A stretch of 64,000 nucleotides of DNA from Ianthella basta. Its lineage: Eukaryota > Porifera > Demospongiae > Verongiida > Ianthellidae. Position numbers and translations under genes: made by a program. The stretch covers positions 6,353,444-6,417,443 of the forward strand of contig OZ025885.1 of assembly GCA_964019415.1 (NCBI GenBank). The letters are read 5' to 3'. Numbering within the stretch: the stretch's first letter is position 1; each line of letters opens with the position of its first letter. The notes under the pieces were generated by a model. The model saw only the letters and a list, made by a program, of their open reading frames with translations. It made no database searches and was not told the DNA's origin. This document shows positions 32,899 to 46,899 of the stretch, one piece after another.

Positions 32899-33288
32899 AC
32901 ACATTTATTACTAGCAGGTATTTCATCTTCATCCTCTCCCTTCTCAGTTATATTAGTGGCCATCGGTGCATAAGAAGCTAGCTAGCTTAGTTGGTCAGAT
33001 TGCTCCCAGAGCCTTAACACTTTGTGTGTATACTGCAGTATACGCAATATCATACGAAGAAACAAGAACTGCATGTACATCAAATCTAGCTGATCACACA
33101 CATGTATGTGCACAGTTACTGTATTATATGATCTGATATACGCCAGCCATTAATAGATGAACTTCAGCATTGAACACAAAACAACACACGCAACATAGCT
33201 TAGTACACACGTCTGTGGCAGACAGAGTGGAGAGGTCGACAACAAACAAACACTAAACCATAGCATCAATTCACTTGTCTGCTGTCTG

Positions 33289-33895
33289 CTACAGCCGCGC
33301 TGCTGTTCCTCTTGTGCTGTCCTCTCTCCCCCTTGCCTCCTCCTCCTCTTCCCAGATGATCACTCCATCACACGTACACACCTTCTTTGTGTTTTGGAAG
33401 AGTCCAGCTGAACGAGCAATGATACCACACATCAGCGTAGGGGAGGGAGGGGCAAAGGGAGGGGCAGGTGGGAGGGGGAGAAGGGAGGGGTGGGGGTAGG
33501 GGTAGGAGGGAGGGTGGAGCAAGTGGGGAGAATGTAGTGAAGTTAGGTTGTCTAACCTGTTGGATGTGGTTGTGGAGGGTCCTGTGGAGTGCACCAACAT
33601 CCCTCTTCCAATGACCTCCCACACCTTCAGCCCCTGGGACTCAAATTGGAAGGACGCCCTACCACTGTTGTCAGATGTGATGGAGCTAAGGTCTCTTGCT
33701 GGCTGGGGGAAGAGGGGAGAGGGGAGGAGACAGGAGCGGAAGGGAGGGGAGTGGTAGTTGTGAAAGCTACATACCAAGAAGAGAACACAATAGTGTTGTG
33801 TGAATGTGTGTGTTTGTATGTTTGTATTGCAGTGTGCTTGTATGCTTACTGGTAGAGAACCATCTTGACTTGGTAGATCAAACACATCACCACAA
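33289..33895 (-). CDS. CCS: Copper chaperone for superoxide dismutase (CCS), C-terminal exons
   Basis: CCS delivers copper to Cu/Zn superoxide dismutase in the cytosol. Three minus-strand exons are visible: 33895-33850 (CGDVFDLPSQDGSLP), 33702-33557 (DLSSITSDNSGRASF, then LKVWEVIGRGMLVH) and about 33436-33289 (CGIIARSAGLFQNTKKVC, then TCDGVIIWEE). These match the SOD-like domain 2 and domain 3 of animal CCS; C-x-C near the end (VCTC) is the domain 3 copper motif. Exon 1 to exon 2 joins in phase 0. The second intron fits in length and phase, but its 3' end reads TAC where TAG is expected. The loop DDLGRGGH...GNSGER of other CCS proteins is shortened. The N-terminal metal-binding domain is not seen; transposons begin 170 bp upstream. 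Confidence 0.85.
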
Positions 33896-34292
33896 CTGGA
33901 AGGAGAAAGGGTTCATGCACTTGTGTGTGCACTACAGTGTTTACACACAAAACTTGAATTAACATCTACTACAGGAATACATGCACACTACAACCACTGA
34001 TCAATTATTTGGTCAAGTGACGAGAACGGACCATACATTTGCCCGGGGCGTTTAGCGCACTTGTGTTGTTAGTAGTCTCGTCCCCAGCCCACTTCCGGCC
34101 GCCATTTTGCAATGGCCCGAAAAGGTGGTCTGGCGACTATGGTCGACTTTCTTGGGCCCGGAAGTCCATTCCCAGCAGGAATGTGTGCTGGCCAATCAGA
34201 TTACACAACAGCTCATTACTGGCATGTTATGCATAACATTCACCTCTGGCGTTCATACCTACCTAGCAGCATAGATCTATGCTAGCAGCGAG

Positions 34293-36238
<1,946 letters not shown>

Positions 36239-36263
36239 CTATTTTAAGGTTAATTTGTTGGAA

Positions 36264-39200
36264 TTAACAGTGATGCTTGAACAGCCTAGATACGTTCTGT
36301 TCTGCTTGCAGGGCAGATTGTTTCTGCCGTATCCATTCTGACAGCTTTGTCAGGTCCACCTTCTGTGCAGCATTGGGCTTGATTCCGTGGAATGACCGAT
36401 GATCACGTCCTGGAACATAGTCAAATACGCGGGAACGTGAAAGTTGATCCATAATTAGCTTTTGATCTTTAGCCAATGATGGTGAACTGTGCTCCAAGGA
36501 AACAGGGTGTATGCCATGCTCTTCGTCAAATGACTTGTTGACTTTAAGGAGACCATCTAGGCTTCGACCACACTGCAGAATGGTTTGCTTGGCAATGTTT
36601 GCACCCAGGCCTGAAACAGCTTGCTTCAAGGCTCTATTGAGGTGCTCATTGTGTAAGTCAACTGGGATGTTATGCCCAGCAAGGCCCCTTGTGTTGATCA
36701 CACGGCTCCAGGTTATCTGAGCAGCAACCCTTGGTGTTGCCAATGCATAGACAGCAGACAGCATCCTTACAGCTTCATTGGCATAGTTATGATGCCTTGC
36801 AAAATGAAAATAAAGCAAAAAAGCTTTCCAGCAGCGTAGAATTCGTTGGCCATCTCCCTCTCTAATGGCATCTTTGAACTCCAGTAGTAGGAGCCCATCA
36901 TTCAAAACGGCAGATGCATATGCAAAGACTCCATCCACGGATGTGCATTGGATGGATTGAGGAGCCTCTGGACGATCTAGTGCTTCTTGGATTGTCGATG
37001 GCAGATGACGTGTTGCTGTCCCTGGGGGGGGAGGAGCTACACCATACATGTGCTCATGAGTGACACGCTGGAAGTGGGGATTCCTATGGACATCTTCTGG
37101 TGATGGTTGCTGTAGCTGTTGTGACTGCTCCAGAAGGAACTGCTTGGGAATGACATATCTATCAATAATACGAAGCAGTCGATCAAAAAATAGCTCTTTC
37201 CTTTTGTGAAATGGAAGAGACGCAAAGCCAGGAGGGAAGGTGTTGGCATGTGGTGTATCAGTTGTGTTGCGCATGGCAAAAAAGTGTAGGGTCGCTTCTA
37301 TCAGGTGGCACCTGATAACAAGTTCAAGGAAGTCTTCAATCTCATTGACATGTCCCTTGACATCAGTCTCCGAGCCAATGTTGCGACGTCCAATTAAGTT
37401 TCGCAGCTGTTGTAGGGTCCCTCCTTCCATGCTAGATCCTCCCTTATACAGTCGAAGCCACATGATCTGTAAAGGTGATGTAACCAACAATACATTGAAA
37501 CTAATGTTTATTTTAAATTCATACTAATTGTGCATAATTATGCCTACATGGCACTAACCTGAATGAAGTTAACCTTTGCATGCCAATCTGCACAGTAGGG
37601 TACAAGTCCTCGCAAAGCTGCCTTACCATGGCTGGTAACTCGCACTTTCTTTGCTGTCAAAGCTCTGGCTGCTGTGAGTTGATCTCCACCAAAGGCAATT
37701 GGTGAATACGTCTCCGCGCAGTCTCCATGTTTCACAACAGGGACGTACTGGTGCAGATGCTCCAGAATTGACACCATCTCATCAGTGACTTGCTCATTGT
37801 TAGGTATAACACCCAAAGGCACCTGCATGTGCAAGCATACACATGCATGCATCTAACATTATATATCATTCTATATAGATGATGTTCTTTGCATATAATA
37901 TTCGTATAAGTGTTTTTTCAACTTACCACAGTGGACTTTCTGCTCATTTCTGTACTGTACTTATGAGGAATGTGGCTTGGAACGTATTCACCAAAGTCCT
38001 TGAAGAAGGGAAGCGATTGCACCACTTCACGACCCAACAGGACAGCATAGTTGGAACGCAGAGCAGAGCTGTCCTCCAAGTTTGGAAGGAAGGTTGACAG
38101 TGGGAGACTGGATACATCTGCAATTGGCTTATCATTTGTCAGGTGACGAAAATCAATGCGATCCATTGCACAATACATATGGAAATAATGTAGACTCTGA
38201 CGCTGATGGTCAGTGGTCATACAGCGTGGTGAAACAGTCTTGTCAACATTGTCTCCTACAATGGTGTAGGAAAATGACTGCAGCTGTTGACTTGTGTTAG
38301 CCACCATGGGCCTGGAAGTGAACAGATCTCGAGATTCACTTGAATCCGAATCCGATGTGGCAGTGTGATTCTCTTCCTCTGCACAATGTTACAAAAAATT
38401 ATATAACTATAAATGACAACATCATGCATTTAATTGTCCCCTAACCTGTTGAGGAGAATGACTCATCTTCAGTTGTTGCATTCTCACCCTCCCAATTGCT
38501 GATATTCTCAGTGACCTCCAAGTTTGGTTCGGTTGTAGAGCCAGTTGACTCCTGTGCACTCTTCCATTGCTTTACCACCCTATCATGATCATTTCCTAAT
38601 TGTCTAACAACCCTCAGTGTTTGTCGGTGGCTCAGACATAGACCAATACGATTGAGTCTATGAAATACCTATTGGATAGATTTAAAACAAATAGCATAAT
38701 TAACATTAATAGCAAAGTATTATTCACAAACACATTTTGACACACTAACCTGCTTGGAGCAATGACCAGCATACAGAAGAACTGACGTCACAGCTTGTGG
38801 AAATGAGAAGAACCTGTTTCTGGCTTTCAGCATGACAGCTGCTGCGATGCCAATGGCACTAGCATCTGTTGATTTCTTTGGTCTTGCAATCACAGCCTTG
38901 AGAACATCATAGAGAACAGGAGCACGAGCTTTTAGTTCTCTTACAACTGGTCTCCATGAAAATGAAGTGAGGGCTGCTGATGAAGTACCGCGAAGGACAG
39001 ATGCTCCATACTTCATTGAACAAAGTTGGTGGACCTCCCTTCGAATGATGCTGCAAATGCTTCTCACAACTGGTCTTCTTAGAGGGCTATTGCGAAGCAT
39101 AACACGTGCAGTATAGGGAGATTTGTTGTAGCGAGTAGACATCACCAGTCTCTTATACTTGCTCTGAACACGAAATCGCCTCACTTTGCCTTTAGCAGTT

Positions 39201-39861
39201 ACAGCTACCTAAATGCATTAATGCATAGAGGCTATTTATTACACCACAGTCAGATGTTTACGGCAGAAAGGGCTGCTAACTTTTTTACTAACCTGCACCA
39301 TGGGACTGTCTTGGAAAAGCTTTTTTCTGTGACACCTCTTCTTGCTACCTGGTGGTGTGAGGAACACACCTCTGTCCTGCAGTCTTCTCTTTTTGCGAGG
39401 ACTAGGAGTCTTGCTGTCTATATGAAGAAACCACAGCAAGCACAAAGGTGTGAGTCGTAGTTAGCTATTTTATAGCTATTTGATTAAAGGCCCTAGTCAG
39501 CTGCGTAGCTGGCTAGTTGTTCACCTTGGTTACTGTCGCGCTGCTCTTCCTCGCGATCCGTTTGTGTTTGGGTACCTTGATCGCAGCTTATGCTCCTGAT
39601 TGAGACAGAAACGTCATGCGGCTGTCCAGCACAACGTAGGATGTCTTGAACAGTAGATCGGAGTGTCCCCTCCGCCTTGCTGCCTTTCTCCAGCTTGGAA
39701 AAGCACGTTCGACACACGTACTGGTTGCTACTTTCAGTTTCTGCAAGTCGAAGCCCGACCGACTTGGCAAAGGCGAGAACCTGAGGGCTACTTTCTATTC
39801 GCCTGCGAAAAGAAGGATTTGCCACGCTGCAGGAACACACCGCACAGCGTTGCACCGCCAT
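36264..39861 (-). CDS. DUF6589-type protein of element A, candidate transposase
   Basis: Seven exons: 39861-39525, 39417-39293, 39208-38750, 38668-38446, 38378-37927, 37822-37559, 37466-36264. All junctions are GT-AG with matching phases; total 3,063 nt, 1,020 residues, no internal stop. N-terminus: zinc-binding ZAD-like motif (C6-x2-C9 and C50-x2-C53), then a basic patch PRKKRR (119-124). The C-terminal half matches DUF6589 proteins, abundant and multi-copy in fungi, cnidarians and sponges: VGDNVD (422-427), GGDQLT (577-582), DWHAKVNF (611-618) and DAIREGDG (819-826). These blocks recur in element B. They are candidates for a DD(E/D) active site (inference). The gene ends 25 bp from the helicase stop. 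It is the likely transposase because it is the only large second gene between the TIRs. Confidence 0.85.
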
Positions 39862-40412
39862 CTTGCCCGTACAAATTCCACACCTCGGTGCTCCCACCAG
39901 TGTTACGTAATCGAGACTGGCTTCCAGGCCCAAGAAAGTCGACCATAGTCGCCAGACCACCTTTTCGGGCCATTGCAAAATGGCGGCCGGAAGTGGGCTG
40001 GGGACGAGACTATGTTGTTAGGGCTGGCATTGTATTAGACAATAAACGCCTACAGGCGAGGTCCGTTCTTTCACCTGATCCCCTTGTGCTGCGCACATAA
40101 CGAAAGGTTTGAATTAATCAGAATATCGGAGCAAATGTGCCAGACCACCTTTTGGGGGGCTGGGAAATACCGTATTTGTCCGTATAGAGGCCGGGGGTCA
40201 GGAGGCCAGTTCATTAATGGAGGCCGGGTCCGAATAGTGGCCGGGTCTGGAATAGTGGCCGGGTCCTGAATAGTGGCCGGCTTCGCCGCAATCGACACGG
40301 AATGCCTCTCGATCGACGCTTTTGTGCTCCTTAGCAACTGCAAGTCGCTTGTCACACTTCACAGTTGCCAAGGATCATCAGAGTTGCAAGAGCGATGTGT
40401 CTACGAGAAAGT

Positions 40413-40628
40413 CGTAAGGTAGGGGAGGGGATTTCCGAACAAGACGGGGTTTCCGAACAGGGCGCCGCTTTTCGTCTGCACTTAGTAGAACAGCTTCTGT
40501 TTCTGTATGCAGTTAGCACAAGAGTCAGTGTATAAGCTGACACAACGAGAAGCTGTTCCTTCGAATGCAGACGGAGCGCGGCGCAGTGTTCGGAAACCCC
40601 ATCTTGTTCGGAACCCCTTTACCTTACG
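40413..40628. repeat. Palindromic MITE-like element, about 216 bp
   Basis: CGTAAGGTAGGGGAGGGGAT at the left is inverted at the right (ending TACCTTACG). Further blocks TTCCGAACAAGA and GTTTCCGAACA also pair. The centre is near 40520. No clear target duplication was seen and there is no coding capacity. Confidence 0.7.
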
Positions 40629-40784
40629 ATGTCGCCTTCAAATTGAAAGCCGTTTAGTGCACAGAGAAGACGACCAAGGAAGCTGCTGCCAGCTTATACA
40701 CGTGGTGGCCTTTAACAACGCTCACTTTCACGACAGAACTAGCCGCGTGCGAATCTTGACTTGCAGTCAGATTCTCCCCATGCG

Positions 40785-40920
40785 TAGTCTGACCATAGAT
40801 ATGGTAGCCCAGACCCTCTTCCAGCCATTTTATATTGTGCAAAGGGCAGGAAGTGCCACTTCCTGCCCTTTGCGCAATATCATCGAAATGACTGGAAGTG
40901 GGTCTGGGCTACGTCAGACT
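40785..40920. mobile_element. Element E: 137-bp palindromic MITE, interrupted at its right end
   Basis: It begins TAGTCTGAC and its inverse end GTCAGACT-A is split: bases to 40920 here, the last A at 47049. The left arm has a 10-bp extra stretch (CATAGATATG). The 9-bp duplication CCCCATGCG flanks it at 40776-40784 and, after all later insertions, at 48250-48258. Element B inserted in its right terminus using CGTCAGACT as target. Confidence 0.8.
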
Positions 40921-41107
40921 TAGTCTGGCTCGCTAGACCGTCCCAATAAGCGCCTTGGGGCGACGAGGGGAGGGACGGTCTAGCGGCAATAGCGATTAGT
41001 TAACACCTTTGAATTATCAGATTCACACCTCGCGCCAGACATTCCTGTGGTTTGCTACAAAGCAGCAGAACGTTTTGCTAGAGCAGTGTGTGTGCACGCG
41101 AATCCGC

Positions 41108-44100
41108 ATGGAGAAGTACAAGCGTTTCTGTCGTGTTTGTTGTGGATCGTTGGACAGAAAGTATTCGTTATTGTTGAGCACCGGCCAGCTCAGTGCCGTT
41201 GGACTTGCACTTGCCCACGAGCTGGACATCAGCGCAGAAGGATGTCATTCTTACGTGTGTGGTAGCTGCTATAGATGGGTACTCGCGCTGAAGAAGATGG
41301 AAGAGGATGTGGAAGCGAGGAAACGTGCACTGCGCGACAAGCTTGCAACTGCGAAGACTTTCTTTTCACTATCAAAGCGCGTAAGTATGCTTTCTAGTCC
41401 AGTGCAACACTCTCCATCGTCGGCTGCTCGATCTCCCGCCGCTAAGCGCTCAAAGGAGAGCAGTGAAAAAGTAGACACAAGGTTTGCCCGAGCACTCTTC
41501 CCATCTCCAATGCCAGGTGTGAGCACCCTCTCGTCAGTGAGCACAGAAGGTGAGCAGATAGTACATCACACACATCAGCTGCAGCCTCGTACCAGAAGCC
41601 CTGTGAATAACACACAGTCGGCGGAAAGACCATCCAGAATCCCAATACCCCGTTCTGGCACCAGAGCACTACCACACTTGAGGCCAAAAGTTGAACTGGG
41701 AGATCTTGAATCCATCATTGATGATGAATGCAGTAAGTTGTGCTCAAAGAATCACACTGTGTTTAGGATAATGTCAATTACAGATTTCGCAGAGTTCAAC
41801 TGGGACAGTTATGAAAGGGAACTGAAGGAAAACTCTCCTACTCTCTGGGCAGTGCTCAAATCAGCTGCCACATCACTAAGTACCAAGTACAAGAGGAAGA
41901 CACCTTCAAGCACTGCTTCTACATGCGTGCTAGCTGCATCAGCTCTTTTGAAAGAAAGGAATATGCACATGGCTGCAATCCAACACCTGCTGTCCTTGAT
42001 ACTCTGGCATGGCAATTCATCAACCATGGTGAGTGCACTGTGTGCTTCTCAACACATTTGCTTGCAACTGTACTGATCACATGGTGGTGTTCCTTTTGCT
42101 ATGATAGACAATAGAACGCTTGAACCATCTCAATCTGGCGATTTCACCCCGTTCACTCTATCGAAAGCTGGATGACCTGGGATCAGGTTTCGATCATAAA
42201 GTCATTGAATGGATGGCAGATGGTTAGTATAAACTATGCATACATGTCTGCACTGTATGTACCATGACTACACACATGATGTCTGATCATTATAATTCAT
42301 GCACTATTGAGTAGTGCACTGCTCAATGACTCATGCCATGACCATTAACAGGTAGTGGTGTTAAGTGTTGTTTTCAATCCATGGCCATGGACAATCATTT
42401 ACTGATTAAATTGTCAAGCTAGTGCGTATAGAAAAATCTCTTTACATGACATTGTACAATATATGTGATTGCAACTTAATTGTATATACTCATACAGGAA
42501 TACATTCAGCTTCCTATATATCCTTTTGTGTAAATAGGTGCGGTGACATTTCAACTCATTGGCGACAATGTGGATGTGTACCAGAAACCTAGGTACATGA
42601 CGGCAGACCAGAAATCCAAAACCTTCCATTGGTTTCAAGTAGATGCTATTAAGAACAGAGTCCATGCAGGTAAGCCCATATTATATGCTCTTGTCCTCAT
42701 GATGTATAGCTGTTCAAATTTCATACCATCTGACTTTATATGCAGATCTACCAGATGAAAAGCCTGTCGGCAGCTTTCTGCAAGCAGACCATTCCCTCTT
42801 TGTGCCAACTGAGAATGACTGCAGCTTGTTGCGCAAGGAATTCCTTGTTCTCGTTGCCAGAGTTTTGGTGCAGTATGTCCCCTGCCTGCAAATATTCCAA
42901 GATTTTGTACCACAACACATTCTCCATACGTTTTCACATGAAATGACCAAAGCCAGTGAGATTGTGAGTTTTATGTCCTATACACTAGTATGCAATAATA
43001 ACAATGGTATTGCAATAACATTGTATTATTTAATATAGTATAATAGCTACAGAGTCTAAGTTTAATATATAAAAAGTGTAATTATTCATGGTCAATTGTA
43101 TATTTACCTTGTAAATACCTTTCTTGCAGGTGCCATTAGGTGTTCTGCTGAAGAATGAAAATGTGACAGAGGACATGATCGAGATATTAGAGACACTCCA
43201 CAAGTACGTGCCACAGCGTGGATCAGCAGATGGATTGAAACCGGTGTTTGTTGGAGGTGACCAGCTCACATGTGAGCGGATACGAGGTGCTAAGATGGCT
43301 CGTTTGCAAGCACCAAAACCTTCCCAAAGGCTGGAAGGATTGATAGCAAAAGTTGAAGCTGCGCACACTGATTGACCGAAGAAATGTTGTGCAGGACCCT
43401 AAGAAGGACTTGCATGCATGCCAGAGCTTCTTGTCGGTTGTTCTGGAAGCAATGATCTTGGCTGTCTTCGCAACCATGAGCAACATTGAGTCCCTGGAAT
43501 CTGCAGACATTCGCACTGTCCTGAAGCGCGATCTACCTGCAACATCAAAGGAGAGAATGGACTGCCTGACCCAATTGGCATCCAATGTTGTGGACACCAT
43601 AGTCCTGTGCCCTAATGATAGCCTGAGGACTCCTCATCACCATGATGACTTGAACAGCTACTCGTCCAAAGTTCTTGGAATGGGCTTGCTAGCTTGGGGT
43701 ATGGAGGATGCAATTCGAGAAGGTGATGGTGGGCGCATGATCCGGCTGTGGAAATTCCTCCTTGTGCTTTTCAAACAGGCAGGAAAGAACAAATATGCTC
43801 TGGAGGCCATGCATCTCCTAAGTGATGTCAAGATTGCCCTCAATGAGAAGCAGGCTCATGAATTGACTTGGAATCGGACATGTAATCCACGAGGGAGAGT
43901 AGGCAGTAACAAACCCCTTGACTTGCACTTGGAGGATATGAATCGCACATTCAAAGATGACATTAGCTCCTTTTCACCACACCTCACTGAATCAAGTGTA
44001 CAGAAGACTGCACATGCCTCTCCTGCTGTGGAAGCATGCATCGCTCAGGTGGACAAGCAGTTGAACATCATACAGGATAGTGGTTATCATGTTGTACCAT

Positions 44101-44330
44101 CTGACAGCATGGACAGGCAGACGATATACCAGCAACTCATGGCGACCAAAGCATGCAAGCACATTCCTGGAAGGCAATACTCACACTTCAAAGGTATAAG
44201 CAGTCATTTGCACAGTGAAATACGGCAAGATGAAAGATGGCAGCGGTTCACAAAGTGGATGGACAATAAGCTGGAAGAATTTGCGCTGAAAATGAAGTAC
44301 ACAGAGCACTTGAAAAGGAAAGGAACGTGA
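41108..44330 (+). pseudogene. DUF6589-type protein of element B, with a deletion and frameshift
   Basis: Exons 41108-42028, 42108-42222, 42538-42669, 42746-42963 and 43130 onward join in phase. The N-terminus has the same zinc motif (CRVCCGS, YVCGSCY). Shared blocks with element A are GDNVD (near 42563), GGDQLT (near 43254), and EDAIREGDGGR (near 43710). After LEGLI (about 43342) the frame runs into a stop at 43375, while similarity resumes in another frame at RTLIDRRNVV. About 35 residues present in A, including DWHAKVNF, are missing here, so a deletion of coding and intron DNA is the likely cause. AATAAA lies at 44339-44344, 9 bp after the stop. Confidence 0.82.
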
Positions 44331-44413
44331 CCTGACATAATAAATTGACAATTATAACGTATCTATAATAACAAATATAGTGTAACTGTTACATGTGCCT
44401 TATATTATTTTTG
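44331..44413. other. 83-bp convergent gap between the two genes of element B
   Basis: AT-rich, with a plus-strand AATAAA at 44339-44344. In element A the equivalent gap is 25 bp. Transcripts of the two genes would overlap at their 3' ends. Confidence 0.6.
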
Positions 44414-46899
44414 TCAGGAAGAATCTGATTTGGGGCTTTCCTCATCCGATTCTGAAGTTGATTCGTACATTAGTTGTGAAGCTCCCTCCTCTGATGTAAT
44501 AGTGCTAGTGGGGACATGTGTACATCTGTTGACACATGTGCAACACTCACTGCATGGTGAGTTCTCCGTAGTGCAATGGCATATTCCACAAGTGCAATTG
44601 CAGAGACACTCAGTGGCACATATATCACAACACATATGCGCTGGCTGGGGAAATTCAATGTGCCCTGGAAAGCACTCCATCAACTGAATTCTACGGCAAC
44701 ATTTCTTGTTCTTGCAATACATCTTCATCTCAGAGCTGATTTTACCTCTGGTTGATCCTGAGTACAGGTACAGTACAACTTCGCATAGATGTCCATCACG
44801 ACCCCCTCTGCCACTTTCTTGCACATAATGATCCACGCTCTCAGCTGGGCCATCGTGTATTACTCTGTAGATGTTTGGAATGTTGAGGCCCATTCCAAAG
44901 GCAATGGTACTGAATAAAATACGACAAACTCCATCTGGCTTCGAAAATGACTCCAATAATGCACTTTGCTCATAATCAGTGATTTTGGAATGGAACATGC
45001 CAAATAGTGCATTTTTGACATTAATGACACCTCTGGGAACATATCCCTCATCCTTGAGAGTAAAATCGAACAGGCGATACAAGCTGGCACAGCTTGCAAT
45101 GGAGCGACAAAACACAACAGTTCTCGTGGCATTGCTTTGTTCCATTCTCAGTTCTTCAAGCAGCCAGGTGAACCGACTGACAATGCTTTCTTCCACATGG
45201 ATTACGCTGTAGCGTAGATTGATGCGATTAGGCGAAGTAGTGATGATGACAGGCTCAATCATATTGAGCGACTTGCAGATCTTCAACCGTGTAGAAGTTG
45301 ATGCTGTGGCTGTTAGAGCCACAAAGGGCACTGTTGATGTGAAAAATGACTGAAGAGAGGCCAGTTTGGAGTAGCTCTGGCGAAAAGGAAATACCCCACC
45401 ACCCCAGACTTCAACACAATGAGCTTCATCACAAAACACAGCTTTAATTGCTAAGCTGAAGCTGGGTTTCAACAGAATAGACTTCCACCGTCCCTCGTCG
45501 AGAGCCTCTGGAGAAGCAAATACGTAACGAATGGAGCCATTCAACAATTTCAGCTCATCATCTTTGGAAATATCCTGTGACAGTCTGACAGCACTCTGAT
45601 TTCGCTTGTGCAGCTTACCCACCTGACTGTTCATCAGTGAAATCAGTGGTGACACAACCAATACCAGGGCCGTCGGAGGCAATTTAGAAGTGGTAAGGCC
45701 ATTGGGTGAAGGATACAAAATGTCGCGAGCGAAGCGAGCGAAAAATTTTTTTTAGCTACTTTTCATTATCATACAGATAACGTTTGCTACAGATCTGTTC
45801 CTTAAGAATGGTGATGCCTTTGCTAGCCCAGCATGCACTCTCGATCAGTCAGTAAGTCGTTTTAAGAGGGTTACATAGATTTCACAATAAATCATGTACT
45901 TGTTTTGCATGCATTGTCTGTACACAGTATATATAATATATTAATGAACGAAGCCATATCAATATTTCCACAGATTAGCAATTTCTGAAAACCTGCGCGA
46001 GGCTGATGAGGCTTGTCACCTATTGTCGGCGTTCTTAGGTCCACGTGCTTCGACGATGAGGCCATTTTGAATTGTTACATCACCTTTAGGGTATAGCGAT
46101 TCGCTGACGTGTGGTTCTACAAGCCATGCTTCGTAGCGCCACGTGATGCGAGAAAACGATTGCCTACGTGCGCGCTGCTGGCCTCCATCTTTATTACGTT
46201 TTGAATCGATTACGTAACAAAACATGGCGGAAGAAAGGAGCGTGCTTGCAAATCGTGAAGTATTGGACCCTACTTGATATCTCCGGTTTCATTGCATCTG
46301 CTAACAACCTAAGATCATTGCTTCTTTGTTTCCTCAACGGTTAGTTTGGGTAGGGTGGGGGTTATCTGGTTTAGTAGCTAAAAACACTGCTTTTGAAAAT
46401 AAAAAAAACTGCTAGCTGTTCAAAAAGTGGTACGGCCATGGCCGTACCGGCCGTACCGCCTCCGACGGCCCTGAATACCGACGATGGATTCACTACTTGT
46501 TCTGACGACGGAGCACTGTCAGTGCGCAAGAAATCCCAGCAGTACGGCAAGCACTCGAAAATGATAGATTTACCATGACCATGTGGGAAGACAAACGAAA
46601 GTGTCTTTTCCACTGAGGATGCTCTTCAGGGCTTCCTTTTGGTGCGCAGACAGCTGCAAGTATGTTTTCTGTAAGCTTCCAAGCGCGAACTTCACAGCGT
46701 CCTCGAAGCGATAGCGATTAACGTCCATTGGCTTGAGTCCTTGCGCGAAATCACCGTATCCTGGAAACGGTGGCTCTCGTCTGGTTTCACGGTGGTCTCT
46801 TGTCTTACTTGCTGCTTGCACGAATTCAACTGATCCTGGAAACGATGGCATTCGGTTGTCACACCTTCCGCTCCATTTTGCCGGTAGCCTGTTTAACAC
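44414..46899 (-). pseudogene. RecQ-like helicase of element B, broken by an insertion and a frameshift
   Basis: The C-terminal part (45667-44414) is open: LVVSPLISLM, DEAHCVEVW, FVALTATAS, FSTIAFGMGLNIPN, QESGRGGRDG, then a Cys-rich tail (CCDICATECLCNCTCGICHC) longer than in A, and an acidic end. The N-terminal part (46899-46467) has KDTFVCLPT and then, in another frame, GHGKSIIF: one extra base in the Walker A region breaks the frame. Between the parts lies a 795-bp element with 4-bp duplications. No intron is needed for the rest. The start codon is uncertain. Confidence 0.82.
45672..46466. mobile_element. 795-bp DNA element with GTCGGAGGC ends and GGCC duplication
   Basis: It begins GTCGGAGGC and ends GCCTCCGAC. 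GGCC flanks both sides (45668-45671 and 46467-46470), giving a 4-bp palindromic duplication. Removing the insert and one GGCC restores a continuous helicase frame across the site, which confirms the boundaries. The right end holds repeats of GGTACGGCC; near the left is GCGAGCGAAGCGAGCG. No transposase is present. The superfamily is not known to me. Confidence 0.75.

Noticed and set aside
36264-39978. Start of the DUF6589 gene at the upstream in-frame codon (39978) inside the TIR
   Set aside because: That start would place 39 residues in the terminal repeat; the ATG at 39861 begins directly before the conserved zinc motif.
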